DNA of 64,000 bases from Ascidiaceihabitans sp023955215 (GCA_943788345.1 CALSPX010000006.1:186001-250000), one strand, 5' to 3'; counted from the first letter of the stretch, positions 34,527-44,820 are shown. Numbers and translations are program-made. Notes: generated by a model not told the origin, from the sequence alone.

Positions 34527-35513
34527 ATGGCCGACAACGCAATGGATATCAACGCAAAACCAGAGCAGGATATTTCTGTTCGTGACGTCTTTGGCATTGA
34601 TACGGATATGGTTGTCAAAGGCTTTGCCGACCGCACAGAACGCGTTCCTGAAGAGGACAGCACCTACAAGTTTGATCCCGATACAACACTAGCGATCCTT
34701 GCAGGTTTTAACCACAACCGCCGCGTGATGATCCAAGGATATCATGGCACAGGTAAATCAACGCACATCGAACAAGTTGCGTCCCGTTTGAACTGGCCCT
34801 CTGTTCGTGTGAACTTGGATAGCCATATCTCTCGTATTGATTTGATAGGTAAAGACGCCATCAAATTGAAAGACGGCAAACAGGTAACAGACTTCCAAGA
34901 AGGCATCCTGCCATGGGCGCTGCGCAACCCAACCGCGATCGTGTTTGATGAATATGATGCGGGCCGCGCAGACGTTATGTTTGTGATCCAGCGCGTTTTG
35001 GAAAAAGACGGCAAACTCACATTGCTTGACCAAAACAAAGTGATCACCCCGCACCCGTTCTTCCGTATTTTCGCAACTGCGAACACTGTTGGCTTGGGCG
35101 ACACAACTGGCCTGTACCACGGCACACAGCAGATCAACCAAGGTCAGATGGACCGTTGGTCATTGGTCAGCACGTTGAACTATCTTTCCATCGATGCGGA
35201 AACTGCGATCGTTCTGGGCAAGAACCCGAACTACAACACAGAATCTGGCCGCAAAATCATCAAGCAGATGGTCACCGTTGCCGACCTGACCCGCACCGCA
35301 TTCATGAACGGCGACCTGTCGACAGTTATGTCACCACGTACCGTCATTGCATGGGCTGAAAATGCGCAGATCTTCAACGATGTTGGCTACGCCTTCCGCC
35401 TTTCCTTCCTTAACAAATGTGACGAGCTAGAGCGCCAAACGGTTGCTGAGTTCTATCAACGTTTGTTCGATGAAGAATTGCCAGAAAGTGCCGCATCCGT
35501 AAGCTTGGGTTAA
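34527..35513 (+). CDS. cobS: cobaltochelatase subunit CobS
   Basis: A 328-residue AAA+ ATPase of the aerobic cobalt chelatase, which with CobT drives cobalt insertion by CobN into hydrogenobyrinic acid a,c-diamide. Walker A is GYHGTGKSTH (about residues 72-81), Walker B AIVFDEYDAG, and sensor ATANTVGLGD follows. The ATG has AAGGAC upstream. It lies 37 nt before cobT, as in other alphaproteobacteria; cobN is not in the window. Confidence 0.96.
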   Translation: MADNAMDINAKPEQDISVRDVFGIDTDMVVKGFADRTERVPEEDSTYKFDPDTTLAILAGFNHNRRVMIQGYHGTGKSTHIEQVASRLNWPSVRVNLDSHISRIDLIGKDAIKLKDGKQVTDFQEGILPWALRNPTAIVFDEYDAGRADVMFVIQRVLEKDGKLTLLDQNKVITPHPFFRIFATANTVGLGDTTGLYHGTQQINQGQMDRWSLVSTLNYLSIDAETAIVLGKNPNYNTESGRKIIKQMVTVADLTRTAFMNGDLSTVMSPRTVIAWAENAQIFNDVGYAFRLSFLNKCDELERQTVAEFYQRLFDEELPESAASVSLG

Positions 35514-35550
35514 ACCCCACCGGGCGAAAAAACAAAGCAGGGCTGACATT

Positions 35551-37425
35551 ATGACCCAATCCGACAACCCAGCAGACGCGTTCAAAAAGGCACTTTCTGA
35601 GGCCACCAAGGTATTGGCCAACGATCCTGATTTGAACGTCAGCTATTCCGTCGACCCTGCGGGTTTATCAGGCGATGCGATGCGCCTGCCTCAGGTCTCA
35701 CGCCGAATGACACGGGACGAAGTGATGCTCGCGCGCGGCACTGCGGATGCGATGGCCCTGAACCGTCGCTACCACAATGGTCAAACCCATGCCCGCTATA
35801 CCCCCCAAGGTGAAATGGCGCGCGAATTGTACGAAGCCATGGAAACCGCACGTTGCGAAGCCGTTGGCGCGCGCGACATGCCTGGGACTGCTGGAAACAT
35901 CGACGCAAAGATCGCCCATGACGCTATGCGCAAAGGCTATGATCAAGTTAAACAAGCCGCAGATGCGCCTTTGGCCGTGGCTGCGGGTTATTTGATCCGT
36001 CACCTTGCCACTGGTCGCGACCTTCCATCCGGTGCTGCGAATGTGATGGAGCTGTGGCGTCCGTTCATCGAAGAACAAGCTGGCGGAACCTTAGAAGACC
36101 TTGATGCAATCTTGGACAATCAGGCTGATTTTGCCAAATTCGCGCGCAAAATGATCAAGGATTTGGGTTACGGCGATCAATTGGGCCAAGACCCCGATCA
36201 GATCGACGATGATCAAGATGACACAGCAGAAGACGGCGGCGAAGAAGAACAAGACCCAGACAGCACCGGTGACGACAACACTGACGAAGAAGAAACTGAA
36301 GGGTCTGCCGAACAGTCCCAAGAAGAACAACAAGACGCCTCTCAGGCCCAAGTCTCTATGGACGAGATGGCAGATCAAGAGATGGGCGAAGAGGCTGAAA
36401 TGCCTGACGGCGAGGCCCCGATGGAGCCACCTGCCCCGCAGCCTGTTTCAGACGCTGATCCTGATTATCTGGTTTACCAGACAGAGCACGACGAAGAAAT
36501 TCGCGCTGAAGATTTAGCAGAGCCTGTTGAGCTGGAACGCTTGCGTGCCTATTTGGATCAACAGCTTGAACCCCTCAAAGGTGCCGTCAGCCGCTTGGCG
36601 AATAAGCTACAACGTCGCCTTCAAGCGCAACAAAACCGGTCTTGGGAATTTGATCTTGAAGAAGGTACTTTGGATGCTGGCCGTTTGGCCCGTGTCGTTG
36701 CTAACCCAACAACGCCGTTGTCCTTCAAAGTCGAAAAAGACACCGAGTTCCGTGATACTTGTGTGACTTTGCTGTTGGACAACTCAGGTTCGATGCGTGG
36801 TCGTCCGATTTCGATCGCAGCTATTTGCGCAGATGTTTTAGCCCGCACCCTTGAGCGTTGCAATGTTAAGGTCGAGATCCTTGGTTTTACCACACGCGCA
36901 TGGAAAGGCGGCCAAGCCCGCGAAGCATGGCTGAACGATGGTCGCCCACAACAGCCAGGTCGTTTGAATGATCTGCGCCACATGATCTACAAAAGCGGTG
37001 ACACCCCGTGGCGTCGCGCCCGTCCGAACTTGGGCTTGATGATGAAAGAGGGATTGCTGAAAGAAAACATCGATGGCGAAGCCCTTGAATGGGCGCACCG
37101 CCGTATGGTGGCCCGTCCTGAAGCGCGCAAAATCTTGATGGTGATTTCAGATGGTGCGCCTGTGGATGACAGCACACTGTCAGTAAACCCAGCCAACTTC
37201 TTGGAAAAACACCTGCGTGATGTGATCGAGATGGTCGAGAAACGCCGCGCTGTTGAGCTGTTAGCAATTGGGATCGGCCATGACGTGACGCGGTATTATG
37301 ATCGCGCTGTGACCATTACGGATGTGGAACAATTGGCTGGTGCAATGACCGAACAATTGGCGGCTTTGTTTGACTCAGACCCACGTGCGCGCGCACGTGT
37401 TATGGGAATGAAGCGGGCCAGCTAA
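35551..37425 (+). CDS. cobT: cobaltochelatase subunit CobT
   Basis: A 624-residue CobT. The N-terminal helical part (1-210) is followed by a highly acidic linker (about 210-320, mostly D, E, Q) and a von Willebrand A domain with the MIDAS motif LLLDNSGSMRG near residue 410. The end, LAALFDSDPRARARVMGMKR, is family-typical. It forms the six-subunit ring complex with CobS that activates CobN for aerobic cobalamin synthesis. The ATG follows GCAGGG. Confidence 0.96.
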   Translation: MTQSDNPADAFKKALSEATKVLANDPDLNVSYSVDPAGLSGDAMRLPQVSRRMTRDEVMLARGTADAMALNRRYHNGQTHARYTPQGEMARELYEAMETARCEAVGARDMPGTAGNIDAKIAHDAMRKGYDQVKQAADAPLAVAAGYLIRHLATGRDLPSGAANVMELWRPFIEEQAGGTLEDLDAILDNQADFAKFARKMIKDLGYGDQLGQDPDQIDDDQDDTAEDGGEEEQDPDSTGDDNTDEEETEGSAEQSQEEQQDASQAQVSMDEMADQEMGEEAEMPDGEAPMEPPAPQPVSDADPDYLVYQTEHDEEIRAEDLAEPVELERLRAYLDQQLEPLKGAVSRLANKLQRRLQAQQNRSWEFDLEEGTLDAGRLARVVANPTTPLSFKVEKDTEFRDTCVTLLLDNSGSMRGRPISIAAICADVLARTLERCNVKVEILGFTTRAWKGGQAREAWLNDGRPQQPGRLNDLRHMIYKSGDTPWRRARPNLGLMMKEGLLKENIDGEALEWAHRRMVARPEARKILMVISDGAPVDDSTLSVNPANFLEKHLRDVIEMVEKRRAVELLAIGIGHDVTRYYDRAVTITDVEQLAGAMTEQLAALFDSDPRARARVMGMKRAS

Positions 37426-37488
37426 CGCTGGCTTGTTTCGCCTTTCAGGCGAGAGTTTACTGGGTAAAATGAATGAAGGAGTGGTGTA

Positions 37489-39279
37489 GTGTTTCAATCG
37501 TTTGAGGTGACATCGCGTCCTGAACAAGGCCCACCCCGTTTGGCGGAATTGCGCGTTGAGTTGATGCGCGAAGGCTTGGATGGTTTTTTAATTCCACGCG
37601 CAGATGCGCATCAAGGCGAATATGTCTCCGCGCGTGATGAGCGCCTCGCATGGCTGACAGGCTTTACCGGGTCAGCCGGTTTTTGCGCCGCATTGATCAA
37701 CAGCGCGGGCGTTTTCATTGATGGGCGTTACCGCACCCAGGTGAAATCACAAGTTGCATCAGACTATACACCCGTACCGTGGCCTGAAATTTCGTTGGCC
37801 GATTGGTTGGTCGAGCAATTGCCAAGTGGTGGAGAAGTTGGTTTTGACCCTTGGTTGCATACAGTTGCGCAGATTGAACAGACACGCACGGCTTTGACCG
37901 GGACAGGCGTAACGCTGATCCCTTGTGACAATCTGGTTGATCGCATTTGGGCGGACCAACCAGCACCAGCAAGTGAAGCTGCGAAGGCTCATCCAATGGA
38001 ATTTGCCGGCGAGAGCCATATGGACAAGCGCACTCGGCTGGCCGCAGACCTGATAAAAGCGGACCAAACAGCAGCTGTTATAACCCTACCCGACTCAGTG
38101 TGCTGGCTTTTGAATATTCGTGGTGCCGACATTCCACGCAATCCAATAGCCCAAGGTTTTGCAGTTTTGAATGCGGATACCACCGTTGACCTGTTCATGA
38201 CGCCATCCAAACTGGATGGGCTTGAGGACCATTTAGGCGATATGGTGCGTGTTCATCCCCCATCTGATTTTCTAAAGCACCTGGAAGGTCTGAAGGCAAA
38301 GATCCGTTTGGACAAATCTTCAGTACCGATGATCGTCGCTGATGCGATTGGCAAAGGCGCGATCTGGGGCGACGAGCCTTGCGCCCTTCCCAAAGCCTGT
38401 AAAAACGCCGCCGAAATTGCCGGCAGCTTTGAAGCGCATTTACGTGATGGTGCTGCCGTTGTGGAGCTGCTTGCATGGCTTGACGCCCAAGACGCTGGCA
38501 CTCTGACAGAAACCCAAGTCGTTGCGCAGCTTGAAGGCTACCGCCGCCGCGACAACGCATTGCAAGACATCAGCTTTGAGACGATAGCGGGCACTGGCCC
38601 AAATGGTGCAATCATGCATTACCGAGTGACTGAAGAAACAGACAGTACCTTGGATGATGGCCATTTGATCGTCTTAGACAGTGGCGGGCAATATCTTGAT
38701 GGCACCACGGACATCACGCGAACCATTGCGATTGGAACGCCGCCAACGGAGGCCTGCGTCGCCTTCACACGTGTGTTGATGGGGATGATCGCTATCAGCC
38801 GCCTGCGTTGGCCAAAGGGTCTTGCAGGGCGCGATATTGAGATGATTGGTCGCCTTCCCTTATGGATGGCAGGTCAAGACTTTGATCACGGGCTGGGTCA
38901 TGGCGTGGGTGCATACCTAAGTGTTCACGAGGGGCCGCAACGTCTAAGCCGTGCAAGCAACGTCCCACTTCAGGCGGGTATGATCCTTTCCAACGAGCCT
39001 GGGTATTATCGCGAAGGTGAGTTTGGAATTCGCATCGAAAACCTGATTGTAGTTGAAGAGGCACCCGCGCTGACAGGCGGGGATGATCATCGCGCTATGC
39101 TAAATTGGCGCACGTTGACATTTGCACCGATTGATCGACGCCTAATCGTCACCGAAATGTTGGATTATGAGAGCCGTACTTGGCTAAATGCGTATCATGC
39201 GCAGACGCTTGAGTACCTCGCAGATCGTGTATCTGAGAATGCCGCCAATTGGCTGAATGCAGCAACGCGACCAATCTAA
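37489..39279 (+). CDS. Xaa-Pro aminopeptidase (M24B family)
   Basis: A 596-residue aminopeptidase P of the long form, cleaving X-Pro N-termini. It begins at a GTG preceded by AAGGAG. Two creatinase-like N-terminal domains precede the pita-bread domain with metal ligands: the two Asp residues of LDSGGQYLDGTTDITRT, His of HGLGHGVGAYLSVHEGP, Glu of LSNEPGYY and Glu of RIENLIVVEE. The C-terminal extra domain (about 540-596) is typical of this size class. It follows cobT by 63 nt; no functional link is evident. Confidence 0.93.
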   Translation: MFQSFEVTSRPEQGPPRLAELRVELMREGLDGFLIPRADAHQGEYVSARDERLAWLTGFTGSAGFCAALINSAGVFIDGRYRTQVKSQVASDYTPVPWPEISLADWLVEQLPSGGEVGFDPWLHTVAQIEQTRTALTGTGVTLIPCDNLVDRIWADQPAPASEAAKAHPMEFAGESHMDKRTRLAADLIKADQTAAVITLPDSVCWLLNIRGADIPRNPIAQGFAVLNADTTVDLFMTPSKLDGLEDHLGDMVRVHPPSDFLKHLEGLKAKIRLDKSSVPMIVADAIGKGAIWGDEPCALPKACKNAAEIAGSFEAHLRDGAAVVELLAWLDAQDAGTLTETQVVAQLEGYRRRDNALQDISFETIAGTGPNGAIMHYRVTEETDSTLDDGHLIVLDSGGQYLDGTTDITRTIAIGTPPTEACVAFTRVLMGMIAISRLRWPKGLAGRDIEMIGRLPLWMAGQDFDHGLGHGVGAYLSVHEGPQRLSRASNVPLQAGMILSNEPGYYREGEFGIRIENLIVVEEAPALTGGDDHRAMLNWRTLTFAPIDRRLIVTEMLDYESRTWLNAYHAQTLEYLADRVSENAANWLNAATRPI

Positions 39280-39287
39280 ATCCAGCT

Positions 39288-40964
39288 TTAGGAGTGCTCT
39301 TCAGCCGCGGTTGCGGCGAGTGCACGATTGTAGGCCTTAAGCGCGTCTACATGGAAGACGGCCCCCCACAACTCTGGTGGGCTGTCTTCGCCGCTTAATG
39401 TCACCACGGGAATGAATGGTACAGACGCGCGATCAAAGATTGGCATCGCAGCCTCCAGCGTCGCATTGCCGTCAACATAGATGCCGTCACCTATCATTTC
39501 CCAACATGCATCCTCGTTAGCGGCCCGAGGGTCATCTGCCTTGCGCATTACACTTGCGACGCGGAACATCGCCAACAAATAAGCCTGTGGCCCTGCAGCC
39601 AAATGGATACCACGTCGTTCGATCTGCGTGAGAAAGAATGATCGATCCACGATGCGAGAGGACAACGCCGTCGAGATAGAAACTGCGACCATTACCGCAA
39701 GTCCGGTTTGCCAGTCCCCAGTCAGTTCAAATACAATCAAGGTGGTTGATATCGGTGCCCCGAGAACGGCGGCGGCCACAGCGCCCATTCCGGCCAAGGC
39801 ATACAACGTGACAGTGCCAGAAACTTCTGGAAAAACGCTGGTCGCGATTAATCCAAATGCTAATCCAGTGAGCGCACCGATCATCAAAGAGGGCGAAAAA
39901 ACCCCACCTCCCATACGGCCTGCCATCGTGATTGCGACAGCAAATATTTTCAAAGCGGCGAATACGATAACCTCGTGCAGTCCCAGTTGCCCTGTGAGTG
40001 CCATTGACGTAGTTTCGTAGCCAATGCCAATGATATGCGGAAAGAAAATTGCAATTGCGCCCAGCATGAGCCCAGCAATTGCAGGACGCAGCCAGCGCGG
40101 AAAACCAATGTGGTTTTGTACTTGTGTCCCCAAATCATCCGCCCAAAAAATTGAGCGCATTAAGATAACTGCGACCATGCCGCAAACCAAACCAAGCATC
40201 ATAAAAGCAGGCAGCTCAACGTAAAACTGAAGGCCTTCAGGAGCATTCAACGTATATTCTGTCATTCCGCCAAATTCAGATCGGTTGATCACTGTGCCTG
40301 CAACCGCAGCAATAGCGATCGGTGCAAATGCATGCACCGCAAAATGACGTAAGACAACTTCCAGAGCGAATAAGGCCCCAGCTATCGGTGCGTTAAAGCT
40401 TGCGGATACCGCAGCAGCAACCGCACACCCCAACAGATCGCGCCCCGTAATACCATCCGCATGGATATAACGACTAACCTTTGTAGAAATGACTGCAGCG
40501 AGGTGAACAACAGGCCCCTCACGACCGGTCGACCCACCGGAAGAAAGCGTAATGAATGAAGCAAAGGCTGAAGCTAGGCCAGCACCCGTTTCAACGCGCC
40601 CCTCACTCATTGCAGCCCCTTCAATTACATCTGCAACGCTGCGTGCCCGTGCATCAGGCGTGAACTTGTGAAGTATCAAACCGACTAAAAGGCCGCCAAT
40701 TGCTGGGATTACAAGGATCCAATACCAAGGAAGGGATTGCGCAAAGCTGTGGAGGGTTTGCACATCATCTGTACCGTAAAGAAACGCCTGTAAGGCATCG
40801 ATACCTTTGCGGAAAAACAACGCTGCGAAACCTGCTGCAATTCCGATTGCGAGCGCAATAAACCAAAACTGAATTTGCCCCGGTCCTTCGCGGCGCAACA
40901 CTTTCCAGCCCTCTTGAAACGCTATTAGTGCGTTGGTCATCTGAGTGCTTAGGTAGGATTTCAT
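39288..40964 (-). CDS. CLC family chloride channel/transporter
   Basis: A 558-residue CLC protein with about ten to twelve membrane segments. The selectivity-filter motifs are seen: GGSTGREGPVVH (gating glutamate in GREGP), GGVFSPSL near residue 355, and the two-fold helix repeats. Two C-terminal CBS-like segments (about 460-550, including GDGIYVDGNATLEAAMPIFD) may regulate it. It could be a Cl-/H+ antiporter or a channel; the distinguishing proton glutamate was not judged. Start uncertain between 40964 and an ATG 24 nt inward. Confidence 0.93.
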   Translation of the reverse strand: MKSYLSTQMTNALIAFQEGWKVLRREGPGQIQFWFIALAIGIAAGFAALFFRKGIDALQAFLYGTDDVQTLHSFAQSLPWYWILVIPAIGGLLVGLILHKFTPDARARSVADVIEGAAMSEGRVETGAGLASAFASFITLSSGGSTGREGPVVHLAAVISTKVSRYIHADGITGRDLLGCAVAAAVSASFNAPIAGALFALEVVLRHFAVHAFAPIAIAAVAGTVINRSEFGGMTEYTLNAPEGLQFYVELPAFMMLGLVCGMVAVILMRSIFWADDLGTQVQNHIGFPRWLRPAIAGLMLGAIAIFFPHIIGIGYETTSMALTGQLGLHEVIVFAALKIFAVAITMAGRMGGGVFSPSLMIGALTGLAFGLIATSVFPEVSGTVTLYALAGMGAVAAAVLGAPISTTLIVFELTGDWQTGLAVMVAVSISTALSSRIVDRSFFLTQIERRGIHLAAGPQAYLLAMFRVASVMRKADDPRAANEDACWEMIGDGIYVDGNATLEAAMPIFDRASVPFIPVVTLSGEDSPPELWGAVFHVDALKAYNRALAATAAEEHS

Positions 40965-41063
40965 AGATGGGATACAGTCTGATCTGGCTTTGTGTATATC
41001 CTGTCTAAGCGAAAGGAACGCATCGGGGAAGCCTAAGGCATCCCACGGATCAACTTTGGCTGC

Positions 41064-42719
41064 TTAAACAGCCTTCGAGATCAAAGCGCGGGCAGCATTG
41101 CGCGCTTCTTCGGTGATCGTATCACCCGCAACCATCCGTGCAATTTCATCAACGCGATCATCCGGTGACAGCGGAACAACTCGAGAGGTCGTAACCCCTT
41201 TGGAAACAGATTTTTCGACACGCCAGTGATGCGCTCCAAGGGCGGCAACCTGCGGAGAGTGCGTAACAACCAAAACCTGACCACCTTCAGCCAAAGCCGC
41301 CAAACGGCGACCAACGGCATCCGCAGTTGCGCCGCCAACACCACGGTCAATTTCGTCAAAGATCATAGTAAGCCCCGCCCGACCGTCGGTCAGGCACACT
41401 TTCAAAGCCAGTAGGAAGCGACTTAGCTCGCCCCCAGATGCAATCTTGTTCAACTGACCCGATGGTGCGCCCGGATTGGTAGCAACGCAGAACGCAACAA
41501 TATCACGCCCCTCCGGTCCAGCCGTTTCCGGTTCAATTACTGTCTCAAAGACTGCACGATCCATTTTCAACGGAGCTAATTCCGCCGTAACAGCCTTGTC
41601 CAGCTTGCTTGCGGACTTGCGACGCGCATTGGTGAGCGCAGTAGCAGCATCATCGTATCCCGCTTCGGCCTCAGTCAAAGCAGCGCGTAAATCAGCAAGA
41701 TCGGCGTCACCAGCATCCAAAGCAGCCAGCTTTGCACCCAGCGTCTTAGCTAGATCCGCCAAGTCATCAGGTGCGACGTCGTATTTTCGCGCGATCGCAC
41801 GGATCGCAAACAAGCGCTCTTCGGTGTCTTCTAAATCCGATGGATTGAACGATAGGGTATCGATACACGACACGATCCCATCCATTGCCTCATCCAACTC
41901 GACCATTGCACGGCCTAGTGAAGAAATAGGTGCCTCAAGATGACCTTCAGCTTTATCCGCGACGCCGTCTAACCAACGCAGCGCGTTGCCCATACGACTT
42001 TCGGCCCCGTCCTGACCAAGTGCTTCAAGCGCCTTGATTACATCGTCACGGATCTTTTCAGCACCTTGCATCATCCGGCGTCGGGTATCTAATTCTTCAT
42101 CTTCACCTGGTTGCGGTGACAGCTTGCCCAGCTCAGCAACCGCATGACGTAAAAACTCTTCTTCTGCGCGGATAGCTTCCATCGCTTCAGTCGCAGCTTT
42201 CAATGCTTTACGCGCGTTGCCCATAGCAGTCCACGCTTTACGCGTCTTGGCCTTGGCACCCTCTAAGGATGCGAATTCGTCCAAAATCGCACGATGCCCG
42301 CGTGGGTCAAGCAGACCGCGGTCATCATGCTGTCCATGTAATTCAAGCAGTGTCTCGGAAAGAGTTCGCAGCACTTCACCAGAACAGCGGCGATCATTGA
42401 CCCATGCGGTCTTGCGGCCATCAGAGGTGTTGATGCGGCGTAAAATCAGTTCTTCACTTGCGGGCAAACCTGCCTGCTCAAGAACTGTATGTGCGGGATG
42501 CCCTATTGGCAAATCAAACCATGCTGTCACTTCACCTTGATCCACACCTTGGCGAACAAGATCAGCGCGACCGCGCCAACCCAGAACAAACCCAAGTGAA
42601 TCCAGCAAGATAGATTTCCCCGCGCCCGTTTCGCCCGTCAGCACATTTAAGCCCGGTTGAAACGCAAGTTCCAACCGATCGATGATCAGCATGTTCGAAA
42701 TATCAAGTCCGCGTAGCAT
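41064..42719 (-). CDS. recN: DNA repair protein RecN
   Basis: A 551-residue SMC-like ATPase. The N-terminal ABC half has TGETGAGKSILLDSLGF (Walker A), the middle is a coiled coil of about 250 residues, and the C-terminal half has LNKIASGGELSRFLLALKV (signature) and MIFDEIDRGVGGATADAV (Walker B). RecN acts in double-strand break repair. It is the last gene of the minus-strand block after bamD and ends at 41064, convergent to no gene. No LexA-type SOS box was looked for by eye with success. Confidence 0.95.
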   Translation of the reverse strand: MLRGLDISNMLIIDRLELAFQPGLNVLTGETGAGKSILLDSLGFVLGWRGRADLVRQGVDQGEVTAWFDLPIGHPAHTVLEQAGLPASEELILRRINTSDGRKTAWVNDRRCSGEVLRTLSETLLELHGQHDDRGLLDPRGHRAILDEFASLEGAKAKTRKAWTAMGNARKALKAATEAMEAIRAEEEFLRHAVAELGKLSPQPGEDEELDTRRRMMQGAEKIRDDVIKALEALGQDGAESRMGNALRWLDGVADKAEGHLEAPISSLGRAMVELDEAMDGIVSCIDTLSFNPSDLEDTEERLFAIRAIARKYDVAPDDLADLAKTLGAKLAALDAGDADLADLRAALTEAEAGYDDAATALTNARRKSASKLDKAVTAELAPLKMDRAVFETVIEPETAGPEGRDIVAFCVATNPGAPSGQLNKIASGGELSRFLLALKVCLTDGRAGLTMIFDEIDRGVGGATADAVGRRLAALAEGGQVLVVTHSPQVAALGAHHWRVEKSVSKGVTTSRVVPLSPDDRVDEIARMVAGDTITEEARNAARALISKAV

Positions 42720-42759
42720 CAGCTATGTTCCACAAGGTGCAGGCGCAGTGCACCCGTTG

Positions 42760-43653
42760 TTACAGCCACCGGCCTTTAATCATTTGACGATAGATCTGGC
42801 GCAGCCAACCATCGCCGGACGCTTTCAGTTCAAGCCCTTTGCCGGTAAGCAGTTTATAGCTATCCTCGTACCATTCCGTAGACTGAAAGTTGTGACCCAA
42901 TATCGCGCCAGCAGTTTGTGCCTCATTGACCAAGCCCAATGAAAGATAGGCTTCTACCAGGCGGTGCAATGCTTCTGGGGTATGTGATGTCGTCTGGAAA
43001 TCCTCAACAACAACACGGAAACGATTGATGGATGACGCGTAATTATCGCGACGCAAATAGTACCGACCAATTTCCATCTCTTTACTGGCCAAGTGATCAA
43101 AAGCAAGGTCAAATTTTAGGATCGCAGATTTCGCATATTCGCTGTTTGGATAGCGTTCAATCACTTCGCGCAGCGATTGCAACGCTTGGAAAGTTAAACT
43201 TTGGTCACGACCGACTTCGTCGATTTGGTCATAATAGCTCAGCGCTAACAGATATTGCGCATAAGCCGCATCATCGTCGTCTGGATAGAAATCAATAAAA
43301 CGCTGGGCCGCTGAGCGACTGTTTGGATAGTCCTCATCGCGGTGGAAGGCAAAAGCCTGCATGATTAAAGCGCGCTTAGCGAATTCAGAGTAAGGGTAAA
43401 GACGTTCGATTTCGCCGAAGTAAAATGCCGCATCGTCGGCGCGGTTTTTCTCGAGTTCAAACTCGCCCCGTTCAAAAATCTGTGCCGGCGAGTAAACTCC
43501 TAACGGCTCTGATTTTTGGCCCAGAAATCCACCTGCTCTGGGGCTATCAGAGCCACCACTACAAGCTGCAAGCGTTGCCACCATAACAAGTGCGACTGTT
43601 GTACGCTTCCGAGAGGTACCGTTCGCTATGTTTGCTTTCTTCACCGCGTTCAC
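42760..43653 (-). CDS. bamD: outer membrane assembly lipoprotein BamD
   Basis: A 297-residue lipoprotein with a signal sequence ending in the lipobox L-A-A-C (TLAACSGG), so the mature protein is anchored to the outer membrane. The rest is TPR-like helices (FERGEFELEKNRADDAAFYF, RFIDFYPDDDDAAYAQYLLA, DLAFDHLASKEMEIGRYYLR) typical of BamD in the BAM complex. Starts are GTG: 43653, or the GTG at 43644, which is better spaced from AGGG. It lies between recN and lpxC on the same strand. Confidence 0.93.
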   Translation of the reverse strand: MNAVKKANIANGTSRKRTTVALVMVATLAACSGGSDSPRAGGFLGQKSEPLGVYSPAQIFERGEFELEKNRADDAAFYFGEIERLYPYSEFAKRALIMQAFAFHRDEDYPNSRSAAQRFIDFYPDDDDAAYAQYLLALSYYDQIDEVGRDQSLTFQALQSLREVIERYPNSEYAKSAILKFDLAFDHLASKEMEIGRYYLRRDNYASSINRFRVVVEDFQTTSHTPEALHRLVEAYLSLGLVNEAQTAGAILGHNFQSTEWYEDSYKLLTGKGLELKASGDGWLRQIYRQMIKGRWL

Positions 43654-43773
43654 CCTGCTCGTTTTCGCTTTGTTAGATTGGTATTAGCACACTAATTTAA
43701 CATGCAAAACCTTGCAAACACGCAATGTACTTTTACAGGTAATATTCTAAAGTTTTACGAATGACATTCGGGA

Positions 43774-44697
43774 TCAAGCGACTTGGGGGACCTCGTCCCA
43801 AACAAGTCCGTAACCTGGTAAACGCTGTGTCATTTCAGCGTCGCATACGACCATTCGAATAGCACCAGGGGTTGCAAAGGCCTTACGTAACAATGTGTTA
43901 GTCAAAGAATGACCTGCCCGCGTACCCGTATAGCGCCCCATGATCGGTGCCCCAGCCAAAGCGAGATCGCCCAACGCATCTAACATCTTATGGCGCACAG
44001 GCTCATCAGAGTGGCGCAAGCCGCCTGGGCTCAAAACCTTGTCACCTTCAAACACAACTGCGTTTTCACCAGACGACCCACCCAAAGCAAGACCATTAGC
44101 CTGCATCGCCTCTACATCTGCTTGAAGGCAGAATGTACGACTATCACTCAACTCCCGTGCAAAGCTGCCATTGTTCATACGCAACGATTTACGCTGACTG
44201 CCGATCGCCTTGTCGTCAAAATCGATTTGAAAGTCGATATACATCGTATCAGCAGGCTCAAGTGTCGCTGTCGCACCACCTTCTGTTACGGAAATTGTTT
44301 GCATCACTTCGAATGCACGTACTGGCGCGCCCAAAACTTGAAGACCAGCCTGCATAATACCACGCACAAAAGGCACCGCAGAGCCATCCACGATCGGGAC
44401 CTCTGGGCCATCGATTTCAATCAGTGCGTTGTGAACACCGCAACCTGCAAGAGCTGCCATAACGTGCTCGACAGTGGAAACTTCTACACCAGCAGCATTT
44501 TGAATTTTTGTGCAAAGCGGGGAACGGTTGACCGCATCCCAGCGCGCAGGGATCAGATTATCGCCTTTTAGGACGTCTGTACGTGCAAACCAAATCCCGT
44601 ACTCTGCCGCTGCCGGAAGAATCGTTAACCGAACAGGTGCGCCTGAATGTAGGCCCTTTCCTGAGAAGGTAATCGAAGATTTAAGAGTTGTTTGCAA
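43774..44697 (-). CDS. lpxC: UDP-3-O-acyl-N-acetylglucosamine deacetylase
   Basis: A 307-residue LpxC, the committed zinc deacetylase of lipid A synthesis. Motifs: SITFSGKGLHSGAPVRLTIL at the start, the zinc histidine in VEHVMAALAGCGVHNALIEIDG, and HKMLDALGDLALAG plus the catalytic histidine in RAGHSLTNTLLR near the end. I choose the TTG at 44697 because family members begin MQTTLKSSI; the frame extends to a GTG at 44766 that would add an odd 23-residue lead. Two palindromes lie about 100 bp upstream. Confidence 0.92.
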   Translation of the reverse strand: MQTTLKSSITFSGKGLHSGAPVRLTILPAAAEYGIWFARTDVLKGDNLIPARWDAVNRSPLCTKIQNAAGVEVSTVEHVMAALAGCGVHNALIEIDGPEVPIVDGSAVPFVRGIMQAGLQVLGAPVRAFEVMQTISVTEGGATATLEPADTMYIDFQIDFDDKAIGSQRKSLRMNNGSFARELSDSRTFCLQADVEAMQANGLALGGSSGENAVVFEGDKVLSPGGLRHSDEPVRHKMLDALGDLALAGAPIMGRYTGTRAGHSLTNTLLRKAFATPGAIRMVVCDAEMTQRLPGYGLVWDEVPQVA

Positions 44698-44796
44698 AAT
44701 AAGCTCAATATGACGCACAAACTCGTGCTTGATACAGATTGAATAAGAACCCGCACTCACAATCACAACTCAATCATTGCAACATTCTGAAACATG

Positions 44797-44820
44797 GATG
44801 TGACACATCGGCAATATTGC
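44797..44820. promoter_or_regulatory. two adjacent palindromes upstream of lpxC
   Basis: GATGTG-A-CACATC at 44797-44809 (6-bp perfect arms) and GCAATATTGC at 44811-44820 (10-bp perfect). They lie between the ftsZ terminator and the lpxC start and could be operators for the lpxC-bamD-recN unit. Confidence 0.35.

Noticed and set aside
37439..37453. Terminator hairpin after cobT (TCGCCT-TTC-AGGCGA)
   Set aside because: Stem of only six base pairs and no T-tract; not enough to call.
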